64,000 nt of DNA from an uncultured Psychroserpens sp. (GTDB lineage: Bacteria > Bacteroidota > Bacteroidia > Flavobacteriales > Flavobacteriaceae): positions 1 to 64,000 of the forward strand of contig NZ_CANMVN010000007.1 in assembly GCF_947501425.1 (NCBI RefSeq), written 5' to 3'. Of this stretch, positions 37,895 to 47,204 are shown in pieces. The position numbers and the translations under genes were made by a program. Within the stretch, counting starts at the first letter, position 1, and every line of letters starts with the position of its first letter. The notes under the pieces were generated by a model, which saw only the letters and a list, made by a program, of their open reading frames with translations, searched no databases and was not told the origin of the DNA.

Positions 37895-38990
37895 CCTTTA
37901 ATAATTGTTCCCATTGAAGAGAGATTTGCTCTTTAGAAAACCTTTCAACTGATTTTGAAGCATACGTCTTACACTTTTTATATAACGTGTCATTCTTAAA
38001 CATCTTAACCATAGATTCTGCAAATAGACCTGTATCTCTATCTGCTACCAGAAGACCATTTTCTTCATTGATTACAATCTCATTGGGACCAGATATAATA
38101 TCCAAAGATACTACAGGCACTCCAATGGACAATGCCTCCAGAAGTACCATTGGAAATCCTTCATATCTACTAGTTAATGTTACAAATTTACTATTGTAAA
38201 TATATGGAAACGGATTTGGTGTAAAAGGATGAAATACTATAAAATCATTTCCATCATGTTCTTTTACATACATCTCTAAGGTCTCTTTGTCTTTACCATC
38301 ACCTAAAATAACAAGAAAAACATCTTCTTTCCATAAATTTGATCTCAGGAATGAATCAATTAAAAACTTATAATCTTTTATTGAATCTTCAATTCTTCCA
38401 TAAGATAACACATATGTTTTTCCTTTCAAAGGATGACCTATCAAGTCTCTTGATTGCATCCAATCTGGATCATAAGCATTATATATTGTGGTTGAATTAT
38501 GTAACCCGTTGACTTTTAACAGTTCCGTTTCGATGTAATTAGAAACCGCTACATTACAGTAATTATTTTTGTGAATTTTAATAAAGTGATCTCGTTGCAT
38601 TTCGGTGTTTAAAACTTGTCTGGAACTGTGTAATACATAAATGGTTTTAATCCCTCTGTACAGATATTGTTTATAGAAAACCTCTCTGTAGTAATTGTTC
38701 TTAGGGCGATGATCTATGATAAAATCAAACTGTTTCAATTTAAGATACTGACGTAGTTTTTTGAAACGTTTTAGCCTTTTATAAAGCGAATCATTTTCAC
38801 TGTCTTTATGTTCGCCCAAATTAAACAAGGTTCCCGAATAAGGGTAATCAATTTGGTCATTCAAAAGTACAAGATGCACATCATGTCCCATTTCAGTTAA
38901 CATACTTGTGAGTACTGAAATAGAACGTTCTGCACCACCTTTTGATAGTGATATGCCAACAACACATATTTTCATTGTGGTATTAGTCAT
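37884..38990 (-). CDS. Glycosyltransferase family 4 protein
   Basis: A 368-residue GT-B fold transferase. N-terminal KICVVGISLSKGGAERS, C-terminal nucleotide-sugar region with SRYEGFPMVLLEALSIGVPVVSLD and the E-x7-E type motif. The start may be the ATG at 38990 or the one at 38975 (MKICVV). It lies upstream of and overlaps fdtA. Only 52 bp separate it from the divergent gene at 39043. Confidence 0.9.
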   Translation of the reverse strand: MTNTTMKICVVGISLSKGGAERSISVLTSMLTEMGHDVHLVLLNDQIDYPYSGTLFNLGEHKDSENDSLYKRLKRFKKLRQYLKLKQFDFIIDHRPKNNYYREVFYKQYLYRGIKTIYVLHSSRQVLNTEMQRDHFIKIHKNNYCNVAVSNYIETELLKVNGLHNSTTIYNAYDPDWMQSRDLIGHPLKGKTYVLSYGRIEDSIKDYKFLIDSFLRSNLWKEDVFLVILGDGKDKETLEMYVKEHDGNDFIVFHPFTPNPFPYIYNSKFVTLTSRYEGFPMVLLEALSIGVPVVSLDIISGPNEIVINEENGLLVADRDTGLFAESMVKMFKNDTLYKKCKTYASKSVERFSKEQISLQWEQLLKDEE

Positions 38991-39042
38991 TTTATCATAT
39001 TTTTGAAAAGGACAAGTTCATGTTCGTAAATATATAGTATTT

Positions 39043-40191
39043 GTGAGGATTTTATTAGTTGGTGAGTACAGTAGATTACACAATTCTTTGAAAGAAGGCT
39101 TAAAATCTCTAAATCATGAGGTGACATTAGTTGGTGATAAAGACGGATTTAAGAATTATGATGTTGATATTCCAATTGGTTCAAAAATCTTCAATAACAC
39201 CTTTTGGCATCCCATCTCAAAATTAGTAAATAAGCTAACAGGCATAAATTTAATTGCTCTTGAAAATGCTATCAGATTTTATAAAATCCTACCAAAATTA
39301 AAAGGCTACGATAGTGTTCAACTTATCAATGAAGGTGGACTTAAAACCTATCCCAAATTTGAAATTTTCCTCACAAAAAAACTAATGCAACAAAATAAAA
39401 GTGTATTCCTTTTATCCTGCGGTATTGATTATATAAGTGTAAAATTTGCTCAGGATAAAAAGTTTAGATATTCCATATTAACACCATTACATGATGATAA
39501 TACTCATCAGGCATATTATAAACACATCCTTAATAAACTAAAGCCTAAGCACCAAAAATTACACAAATTTTTATACAACAATGTTAACGGCATTATCGCT
39601 ACAGATTTGGATTACCACATACCACACATTGGAGTACATAATTATTTGGGAATGATTCCAAATCCGATAAACTGCGATAAGATTGCATATACAGAACCTT
39701 CACATCAAGATACAGTTACTATTTTTCATGGTGTCAATAAAACAGGCTACATTAAAAAAGGAAATATATTTTTTGACAAAGCACTTCATATCATAAAGGA
39801 AAAGTATAATGATAGAGTGCAAATCATAAGAACCGAAAACATTCCCTATGATACTTATATGAAATTTTATATTTCCTGCGATATATTATTAGATCAAGTG
39901 TATGCTTATGATCAAGGGTATAATGCTTTAGAAGCAATGGCAAGAGGCAAAATTGTGTTTACAGGTGCTGAACAAGAATGGCTGGAATATTACAATATAA
40001 ATAAAGATACCATTGCTATAAATGCATTACCAGATGTAGATTATCTGGTAAAAAAATTAAGTTGGTTAATCGAAAATCCGGATATCAGAAAAAATATAAG
40101 CTCTAATGCTAGATCATTTATTGAAAAAGAACATCACTATATTCAAATAGCTAAATCTTATACTGAGCTTTGGAATGCCCATAAATCTTGA
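39043..40191 (+). CDS. Glycosyltransferase-like protein (GT-B fold)
   Basis: A 382-residue protein starting at GTG (MRILLVGEYSRLHNSLKEGL). The N-terminal beta-strand, YDQGYNALEAMARGKIVFT near the C-terminus and the final helix ENPDIRKNISSNARSFIEK are features of GT4-like enzymes. It is more divergent than its neighbours. A single base separates its stop from the next start. Probably one step of surface-glycan assembly. Confidence 0.82.
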   Translation: MRILLVGEYSRLHNSLKEGLKSLNHEVTLVGDKDGFKNYDVDIPIGSKIFNNTFWHPISKLVNKLTGINLIALENAIRFYKILPKLKGYDSVQLINEGGLKTYPKFEIFLTKKLMQQNKSVFLLSCGIDYISVKFAQDKKFRYSILTPLHDDNTHQAYYKHILNKLKPKHQKLHKFLYNNVNGIIATDLDYHIPHIGVHNYLGMIPNPINCDKIAYTEPSHQDTVTIFHGVNKTGYIKKGNIFFDKALHIIKEKYNDRVQIIRTENIPYDTYMKFYISCDILLDQVYAYDQGYNALEAMARGKIVFTGAEQEWLEYYNINKDTIAINALPDVDYLVKKLSWLIENPDIRKNISSNARSFIEKEHHYIQIAKSYTELWNAHKS

Positions 40192-40192
40192 T

Positions 40193-41017
40193 ATGAAACA
40201 CTATTTAATTACCCGATTCAACTTAAAGAATGCCAATTGGCATATATCAGGAAGTGATCAAGATGTTTTATCAAAACAATGGCTGGATCATCGGTTTGAA
40301 ATTTTTGAATCTTACTGTCTTCCATCTGTAGAAAACCAAACGTGCAATAGTTTTACCTGGCTGGTGTGTTTTGATATCAATACACCCAAAAACTATCTCA
40401 AAAAGATTGACGACTTAAACCAGCAATTATCAAACTTTCAACCATTATTTATCGATGGATTTGATCATTTGGAATCGGAGTTATCAGACTATATAAAAAA
40501 AGATGCTACGCAACATCAGACTCATGCTATTACAACACGATTAGATAATGACGATATCATACACAAGGATTTTATTAAAAGCATTCAGGAATTATCAGAG
40601 CCAAATAATGCTGCAATAAACATAAGCTCAGGCTACCAATTGATATTAAACAATGCTCATTACAGCGTTAGGTTGGTAAAAAAAGCATTCAATCCATTTA
40701 TGAGTGTGATAAGTACATTAGAAAATTTTGAAAGTGTTATCTCTAAAGAACACCATCACTGGAAATTACACCCAAATATAATTATAAATCATAATGACCG
40801 ACTTTGGATTCAGTTTGTTCACGGGAATAATATCTTAAATGATATTAGTAAAACCTCAAAAAAGACAAGTGTTTTCAATGCTTCTGAATTCGGACTTAAA
40901 AATATAAGGATCAAAGAGGGTAAATTTGAAGTTATTTTATATAATATTGTGATGTATCCACAGAGATTATATCACAATTTAAAACAGGACATAAAACATA
41001 TTTTTAAAGCCAAATGA
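40193..41017 (+). CDS. Putative rhamnosyltransferase-like protein
   Basis: 274 residues from ATG 40193 (the frame extends to 40175 inside the preceding gene). MKHYLITRFNLKNANWHIS and TRLDNDDIIHKDFI resemble the 'putative rhamnosyl transferase' family (PF11316-like). The DNDD motif would bind metal and nucleotide sugar. The acceptor is not known. It overlaps the next gene by ATGA. Confidence 0.8.
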   Translation: MKHYLITRFNLKNANWHISGSDQDVLSKQWLDHRFEIFESYCLPSVENQTCNSFTWLVCFDINTPKNYLKKIDDLNQQLSNFQPLFIDGFDHLESELSDYIKKDATQHQTHAITTRLDNDDIIHKDFIKSIQELSEPNNAAINISSGYQLILNNAHYSVRLVKKAFNPFMSVISTLENFESVISKEHHHWKLHPNIIINHNDRLWIQFVHGNNILNDISKTSKKTSVFNASEFGLKNIRIKEGKFEVILYNIVMYPQRLYHNLKQDIKHIFKAK

Positions 41018-41505
41018 GTATAAGCAATATAATTTCAGACAAAGCTACTATTGGAAAAAACGTGCAAATAGGCTCTTTTTGCATCATTGAAGATGATGTT
41101 GTTATTGGTGATAATACCATTATTAAGAGCTACGTTGAATTAAGAAAAGGAACTGTTATTGGACAAAATTGCTTAATAGATTCTCGTGTAAGTTCTTCAG
41201 GGAATTGTGTAATTGGGAACAATGTTGTAGTGAGATACGATAGTATTTTGGCTCGAGGTTTAAAAATAGGTGACAACTCCTATTTAAGTCCTAGAGTTAT
41301 GACCAATAATCTTAACACCAATAAAGAACAAATTGGTGGTGCGCATATAGGTAAAAATGTTTTTGTAGGCACCAATTGCGTATTACACCATGGCATAACC
41401 GTTGGAGACAACAGCGTTCTGGGTGCTTTGGCATACGTCAATAAAAATGTTCCGAAAAATGAAGTTTGGTTTGGAAATCCTGCCAAATTTCAAAGAAAGG
41501 TATAA
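41014..41505 (+). CDS. Hexapeptide-repeat acyltransferase (candidate FdtC)
   Basis: A 163-residue left-handed beta-helix acyltransferase. Repeats of the form [VI]-G-x-x-x-x run through residues 8-110 (ATIGKNVQIGSFCIIEDDVV...); His residues in GGAHIG and LHHGI could be catalytic. It is similar in size and layout to sugar N-acetyltransferases such as those that finish Fuc3NAc synthesis. With the FdtA-like and DegT-like genes nearby it could supply the third step. That assignment is inference. Confidence 0.85.
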   Translation: MSISNIISDKATIGKNVQIGSFCIIEDDVVIGDNTIIKSYVELRKGTVIGQNCLIDSRVSSSGNCVIGNNVVVRYDSILARGLKIGDNSYLSPRVMTNNLNTNKEQIGGAHIGKNVFVGTNCVLHHGITVGDNSVLGALAYVNKNVPKNEVWFGNPAKFQRKV

Positions 41506-41517
41506 TACGCTAAGTGT

Positions 41518-42276
41518 TTATAATTTTACACGTTTATACCTAAAAAGATTCTCTTTTTCTGATTCCCAATCTCTGATGTAATTCTCTTTAATCAATTTAG
41601 CTGGAACACCACCTAAAAGAATTTCAGAACCTAAACTACGATAATCTTTATTACACAAACTATTTGAGGCTATAACACAATGATCTGGCGTTTTTGTATT
41701 AGACATGATAGACACACGATTGGATATGGCATTATAATCTCCTAATATAATCTCTCCTGACATTGGATAGGATTCTCCAGTTTTGGAGTTTTTCATAGGA
41801 TGAGATGTCGTATCTACCAACTGCGATTCGTAACCTATACCACACCAGTTACCTAGTATGATTTTATTGGTGCAGATAAGCTTAACATTAGACCCGAGAC
41901 ATCCCATAAATCCGAATTCGCAATAAGCATTCTTATCTACACTCAAAAACACATCTTTCCCAAAATGTGCATGACCTTTAAATACAAGGTTTCCATTTAA
42001 AATAATTTCAGCTATTCCTTTTGATCTCGACATTTTTTCAAATTTCTGTCCGAAACCTATCATCGCTTTTTTAATAGGAGCCTCTATACTTACTGAGCCA
42101 TTCAGACTTGAGAACTTAACTTTTCCGTAGAAATAGAAAGGGAGTTTTTTGGCTTGATCAAACGGAAGCATTTTAAAATTAAAATACAAGGTTCTATACC
42201 AATTTACAGTAAAAAAGAATTTAATACGATTTATCATCCTTCGTATAAATGATGTATTTCTTTGAGGTTTACTCAT
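41518..42276 (-). CDS. Hexapeptide-repeat acyltransferase (polysaccharide O-acetyltransferase type)
   Basis: A 252-residue protein with an N-terminal helical extension of about 60 residues and a left-handed beta-helix C-terminal half. The ends IILGNWCGIGYESQ, IILGDYNAISNRVSIMSN and ILLGGVPAKLIKEN match WbbJ/maltose-acetyltransferase-like enzymes. It overlaps the flippase gene start by 8 bp and converges on the previous acyltransferase with 12 bp between. Likely adds an acetyl group to a surface glycan. Confidence 0.85.
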   Translation of the reverse strand: MSKPQRNTSFIRRMINRIKFFFTVNWYRTLYFNFKMLPFDQAKKLPFYFYGKVKFSSLNGSVSIEAPIKKAMIGFGQKFEKMSRSKGIAEIILNGNLVFKGHAHFGKDVFLSVDKNAYCEFGFMGCLGSNVKLICTNKIILGNWCGIGYESQLVDTTSHPMKNSKTGESYPMSGEIILGDYNAISNRVSIMSNTKTPDHCVIASNSLCNKDYRSLGSEILLGGVPAKLIKENYIRDWESEKENLFRYKRVKL

Positions 42277-43756
42277 TAGATGTTTTAAAAAAACGTTTTA
42301 ATATGACTTGAAAGTTAACTCTTTTGTTCAATTGATAATACGAATACACACCAGAAATAATAATTAGTAATGCACATAATACATATTTATAGATCAAATC
42401 ATTGATGTATGTCACGCCAAAAGTTGCTAAAGACAAACTTAATAAAACTATAAAAATCCCCATTAACTCAGTGTGCAATTCTAATTTATACCGCTTAGAA
42501 GTAATGATCTTGAGTCCAATAAAATGACAGATATAATATATTAAAAAGCTAATACCTAAGCCTTCTAAGTCATAAAAATAGTAACCTAATATGTTTAGAA
42601 CAAGCATTAGTGTATTAAAAAACAGAGCTGTTTTTATGAATAACTTTGAGTCTCCTTTAGCTAAGATAACATAACCCATAGACCATGATAGAGTTTTAAA
42701 CAACATCCCCAAAATAGCCCAAGACATAAACCCAACAATCACCAAAAATGCTTTAGAATACAAGAGCTTAATAATTAGTGGTAAAAATGATAAAAATCCA
42801 ACTACTAGTGGACCAATAAGAAGAATTCCAATAACAGATTGCTGACTTACAGTTTTATTGATCTCATCTCGAGATTCTATAATACCCGATAACTTCGGGA
42901 AATAATCAGTCCGCATCGCATTAAAAACCATACCAACGTAGGAATTTAGTATAACGAAACCAGCAAGGTAAAACCCAACCACATCTACACCACCAACTTG
43001 ACTCAAATACAACTGAAACACATATGCTGCTACTAGACTTATGGAAGCCTGTAAGCTTAACATAAACCCTAATCTCAACATTCCTCTAGCCTTTGTGTAG
43101 GCGTCTCTATTAGAAATTTTTAGTTTTTCAAATTTAACTTTGTTAGCATAAAACCAGCTAATGAGTAGACTAACCACAGATGAGAGTATAATTACTGGCA
43201 CAATGGCATCTAATCTGTAAAAATAATACAGTGGCAAACTAACAAGAAGCGCTAAAAAATTACCTAATAAATTGGCTTTTGCCAACAGGTTTAATTTTCT
43301 ATAGCCTTGTAGTATAGCTAACTGTCCAGCTGTTAACTGGCTAAATAGTAAGGATAAGGATATCCAAATAAAAGCAATAGTATAATTGTAATTATCAAAT
43401 GCCAAATGGCTTAATAATGGGGAAAGTATAATGGTAGCTATAATACCTAGCAAACCCGTAAACCATACCACTTTTTTAATGGTAGCTATTATTAATGCTG
43501 ATTCTCGGTCGTTTTGTTTATTTCTAGTAAGTGCAATCTCTCTAACAGCAGTAGTACTTAATCCTAACCGTGTAAATTCTCCAATAACTTTTAATGTAGA
43601 CATGAGAAGACCAATAATACCCATTCCAGTAGGACCAATCCAAATGGCAATAACTTTTGATCTAATGATTGAAATTATAATATTGAAAACCTGTACAGCT
43701 CCAAAAAGAGACGTAGATTTTAATATACTCGTATAGTCATTACTTTGTTTAGGCAT
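42269..43756 (-). CDS. Polysaccharide flippase (Wzx-like), second copy
   Basis: A 495-residue integral membrane protein with about 12-14 segments and the N-terminal SIIRSKVIAIWIGPTGMGIIGLLMS region typical of the polysaccharide-synthesis/flippase family. It would flip lipid-linked oligosaccharide across the inner membrane. It lies 16 bp after a second flippase gene with a similar N-terminus (KIIAGIITSKAIAIFIGVEGMALIG). Confidence 0.88.
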   Translation of the reverse strand: MPKQSNDYTSILKSTSLFGAVQVFNIIISIIRSKVIAIWIGPTGMGIIGLLMSTLKVIGEFTRLGLSTTAVREIALTRNKQNDRESALIIATIKKVVWFTGLLGIIATIILSPLLSHLAFDNYNYTIAFIWISLSLLFSQLTAGQLAILQGYRKLNLLAKANLLGNFLALLVSLPLYYFYRLDAIVPVIILSSVVSLLISWFYANKVKFEKLKISNRDAYTKARGMLRLGFMLSLQASISLVAAYVFQLYLSQVGGVDVVGFYLAGFVILNSYVGMVFNAMRTDYFPKLSGIIESRDEINKTVSQQSVIGILLIGPLVVGFLSFLPLIIKLLYSKAFLVIVGFMSWAILGMLFKTLSWSMGYVILAKGDSKLFIKTALFFNTLMLVLNILGYYFYDLEGLGISFLIYYICHFIGLKIITSKRYKLELHTELMGIFIVLLSLSLATFGVTYINDLIYKYVLCALLIIISGVYSYYQLNKRVNFQVILKRFFKTSNE

Positions 43757-43772
43757 TAAACCCGATATCTAG

Positions 43773-45080
43773 TTAAGACTCTTTAGAATCTTCAGAAATG
43801 ATTCCAAACAGAGATGTTCCAAAAATAAGCAACACAATGCCATAATGCATTAAATAACTAATAAAATGTCCGATAACAGCACCTTCAACCCCAAAAACAT
43901 CAATAAGATAGACACTTGAAATGTATAACATTATCACTAAAAAAACCTCTATTATAATAAAGTGCGCAAACATCTTTTTTGCCAGAAATTGATATGCAAT
44001 TACTATGGATAACACTTTTACGAAATCGCCCAGAAGTTGCCACAAGAACAGGTTTTCAACAGGTTTGAATTCTTCGGAAAAAATTATCGGTACAATAAAA
44101 GGTTTAAGTAGGTATATTAATATCAGTCCCAAACCAAAGATTGGCATTACCGACTTATAAAAACCAAACACTTCTTTTCTAAATTCTTGTTTACTGTCAA
44201 TCTCACTAAACCTAGGAAGAATATACAGAGTAATAATAGACATGATAAACATGAGGTAATAATCAGATATTCTGTTCATTGCTTCCCAGTATCCTGCTTC
44301 CTTTATACCAATTTCGGAAATGATATAATTACGAATACAGATTGAAATTAATGGTAATGCAATAGAAGACACAAGCGCCATAGCAGCATATGGCCCAAAC
44401 GTTTTGAGTATATCAAAGTTTAAGTGATCAACTTTAATATAGGTCATTAGATTTCGTCTGTTAATTATTCCAACTAACGTAATCAAAAATATCAAAGATG
44501 GTGCAATTACAGCTGCTATTAATGCCCCATCAATATTGTTCTCATAAATTAAAAGCAGTGTAACTAAGAGCCCTAAAATTTGACCAATAATATTAATAAT
44601 GAGTAACATTTTATAGTTAGAAAACCCATTCATTATTGAAAAACTCATCATATTTAATCCATAGAACGGTAAGGCCAAAGCCATAATTCTTATGATGTAA
44701 GCGTAATTAAAATTTGAAGAGAATAGTAGGTCATTAATAAATTCAGCATTATAATACGACAAAAAAGAAACAATAACCGTTGAGAAAAAGCATAAATAAT
44801 AAGCCGTGGATAAGGTTTGACTTAATTTGACACTATCATCTTTAAACTTAGCAATGGTTTTAACTACACCATTGTAAAATCCTAAAATAGAAACCGATTG
44901 TATTGCACTTAAGAAATTTCGGAGATTACCAATAAGTGCCATACCTTCTACTCCAATAAATATAGCAATAGCCTTGGAGGTAATAATACCTGCTATAATT
45001 TTGGTAACAATAGTTGCTGAATTAAGATGCGCAACTTTAAATAATACATTAGCATTAATGTATTTTATCAAGTTCTTCAA
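43773..45080 (-). CDS. Polysaccharide flippase (Wzx-like), first copy
   Basis: A 435-residue membrane protein, 12 or so segments, of the same fold as the gene downstream. The N-terminal KIIAGIITSKAIAIFIGVEGM is close to WzxE/RfbX-type translocases. It begins immediately after the FdtB-like gene. Two flippases in tandem is unusual and may mean two glycans, or one ancestral duplication. Confidence 0.88.
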   Translation of the reverse strand: MKNLIKYINANVLFKVAHLNSATIVTKIIAGIITSKAIAIFIGVEGMALIGNLRNFLSAIQSVSILGFYNGVVKTIAKFKDDSVKLSQTLSTAYYLCFFSTVIVSFLSYYNAEFINDLLFSSNFNYAYIIRIMALALPFYGLNMMSFSIMNGFSNYKMLLIINIIGQILGLLVTLLLIYENNIDGALIAAVIAPSLIFLITLVGIINRRNLMTYIKVDHLNFDILKTFGPYAAMALVSSIALPLISICIRNYIISEIGIKEAGYWEAMNRISDYYLMFIMSIITLYILPRFSEIDSKQEFRKEVFGFYKSVMPIFGLGLILIYLLKPFIVPIIFSEEFKPVENLFLWQLLGDFVKVLSIVIAYQFLAKKMFAHFIIIEVFLVIMLYISSVYLIDVFGVEGAVIGHFISYLMHYGIVLLIFGTSLFGIISEDSKES

Positions 45081-46184
45081 TTAATAAAGGTTTAGGGCAT
45101 TAATAATTGTTTCAATCTCATCATTAGTCATCACAGGACTCATAGGAATACTTATTACAGTCTCATGAATAGCCTCTGTGATGGGTAAATATAAAGATTT
45201 ATATCGCAATAGTGCCTTTTGGTGGTGTGGCGCAATTGGATAATGAATTAAGTAGCCTATTTGATACTTCTCTAAATGGTCAATAAAATGTGATCTGTTG
45301 TCTACCCTAACTACAAATACATGAAATACATGATTATTTGACAAATCATAAAAAGGTAGTCTGATTTTTGGGTTCTTGATCTCATTTAAATAACGCTGGG
45401 CAATCGTCCTTCTAATTGAATTATCATCATCAAGATGCTTAAGTTTTACATTTAAAAAACTGGCCTGTATCTCATCTAAACGACTATTGAAACCAATCTT
45501 TTCATTGATGTACTTTTTTGAACTTCCGTAGTTGTGCAATAATTTAATACACTCTGCAAGTTCCGTATCATTTGTGGTTACTGCTCCAGCATCACCAAGG
45601 GCACCAAGATTTTTAGTTGGATAAAAACTAAATCCTGAAGCATGAGACAAGTTACCTGCTTTTTTTCCTTCAGAAGACAATACAGCTCCATGTGCCTGAG
45701 CTGCATCCTCTATTACCAGTAGATTATGGGTTTTTGCTATATCATTTATTGCAACCATATCAGCTAACTGTCCGTACAAATGAACAGCCATAATGGCTTT
45801 AGTTTGCGGTGTTATGTGTTTTTCAATTTCCGAAGGTGATATATTGAATGTTGCTTCATCTGGCTCAACAAAAACAGGTTTTAAACCAGAATTGATTACA
45901 GATAAAATACTAGCTATATAAGTATTTGCCGGAATAATGACTTCATCATTTTCCTTAAGTTGACCCAAATCCATATAGGCTCTAAAAATGAGTGTGAGTG
46001 CATCAAGGCCGTTAGCAACTCCAATACAATGTTTTGTTCCGCAGTATGCTGCATAATGCTCTTCAAAGCTGGAAACTTCAGATCCTTTAATGTAATAACC
46101 TGTATTTAAAAAAGATTGAAAGCCTGATGTTAGCTCATCTTCAAACCTAGTATTGATTTTATTTAAGTCTAGAAATTTTATCAT
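45081..46184 (-). CDS. DegT/DnrJ/EryC1-family sugar aminotransferase (FdtB-like)
   Basis: A 367-residue PLP enzyme. The PLP lysine is Lys191 in [26 protein letters not shown] and [18 protein letters not shown] are family blocks. In FdtB-type enzymes the product is a 3-amino-3,6-dideoxy sugar. The FdtA-like isomerase at 37484-37894 would supply its keto sugar. It begins by ATGA overlap with the FemAB-like gene. Confidence 0.92.
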   Translation of the reverse strand: MIKFLDLNKINTRFEDELTSGFQSFLNTGYYIKGSEVSSFEEHYAAYCGTKHCIGVANGLDALTLIFRAYMDLGQLKENDEVIIPANTYIASILSVINSGLKPVFVEPDEATFNISPSEIEKHITPQTKAIMAVHLYGQLADMVAINDIAKTHNLLVIEDAAQAHGAVLSSEGKKAGNLSHASGFSFYPTKNLGALGDAGAVTTNDTELAECIKLLHNYGSSKKYINEKIGFNSRLDEIQASFLNVKLKHLDDDNSIRRTIAQRYLNEIKNPKIRLPFYDLSNNHVFHVFVVRVDNRSHFIDHLEKYQIGYLIHYPIAPHHQKALLRYKSLYLPITEAIHETVISIPMSPVMTNDEIETIINALNLY

Positions 46185-47152
46185 AGCATTACATCATCTA
46201 ACAACTTATAATTTTTAGTATCTACTTTATAAAAATCTTGTGTAATCGTTCTGGCTCCAAATCCTTCTTTCCAATATTGCAATCCTTGATTGACATTCCT
46301 GCCATTATTTTCATTAGAAATTCCAAAATCATAATACCTTTTATCTGTGAATATATGATCTATTAAATGCATATGCAGAAAATCTAAACTTCCTAGTAAG
46401 TTCTTATCTGAATTTCCAGAAATATATTGAGAGTGTGCCACAGTAGCGGTTTCAAAAACTGTTGTTCCTGCAACTATAGTATCATCTTTATACACATTAA
46501 ATTGCCTGATATGCTTTGGAAACCGTTGTTTTAATAGTGTTATCTCCTCTAAAGTATGCACTGGATTAGTCTTGTGTTTCTCTTTAAGATTGACTTTTAA
46601 AATCTCATTCCAAAACGCATCAAAACTATCAACTTCCCTGACCACGAGATTGTGTTTCAATCCGCGTTTATAACCATCAATTCTATCTTTAGAACGCTTA
46701 GGTTGGTCACTTATTTGCAAAACAGCTAAGGCGTCTCGTCTGGTTAAATCTGCATTTACGAGAAACATTAAATACGCTAGCTCATCACTTGGCTGATCAA
46801 CATAAATAGAAGGCAACAATTTAAAATGAATAATATCAATCCCATTCGTTTTCAAAAATTTCAATACAGACCTTAAAACATGTAAGGTGTCTTTAAACTT
46901 AATATTTGAATTCAACAAGATTCCTCCATAGGTTAACCCTTGATGCGAAAAGACCGTATTTTCTAATGTATTTGCTGGTAATAGTGCTACAAGCTTTTCA
47001 TTCTTGTAAATCATTAGTGAAAAATCATCAAAACGATCTTGATGATAATCCATAAAACCCCTGTTAAACAAAAACGTAGCATTCTTAGAATGAGATACAA
47101 ATGCATTCCATTCTTCTAGCTTATTAGGTTGGTATATCTCTATATTGAAAAT
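46181..47152 (-). CDS. FemAB/GNAT-like acyltransferase, possible non-canonical start
   Basis: A protein of about 323 residues. The first usual start codon is a TTG at 47071, but the frame stays open and protein-like upstream, reading [18 protein letters not shown] then [20 protein letters not shown]. From memory, related proteins begin M-x-E-I-[YF]-x and keep the S-K-N-[AG]-T-F-L-F-x-R-x-F-M block, so the real start is probably upstream, at ATT 47152 or ATA 47143. The C-terminal half ([12 protein letters not shown]) fits FemAB/GNAT acyltransferases, perhaps acting on a sugar. The frame closes at a TAG further upstream. Confidence 0.75.
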   Translation of the reverse strand: MFNIEIYQPNKLEEWNAFVSHSKNATFLFNRGFMDYHQDRFDDFSLMIYKNEKLVALLPANTLENTVFSHQGLTYGGILLNSNIKFKDTLHVLRSVLKFLKTNGIDIIHFKLLPSIYVDQPSDELAYLMFLVNADLTRRDALAVLQISDQPKRSKDRIDGYKRGLKHNLVVREVDSFDAFWNEILKVNLKEKHKTNPVHTLEEITLLKQRFPKHIRQFNVYKDDTIVAGTTVFETATVAHSQYISGNSDKNLLGSLDFLHMHLIDHIFTDKRYYDFGISNENNGRNVNQGLQYWKEGFGARTITQDFYKVDTKNYKLLDDVML

Positions 47153-47204
47153 AAGTCTGTGTTTATATTTATGTTGCTAATTTAACAACTGAAAAGGGTT
47201 TAAA

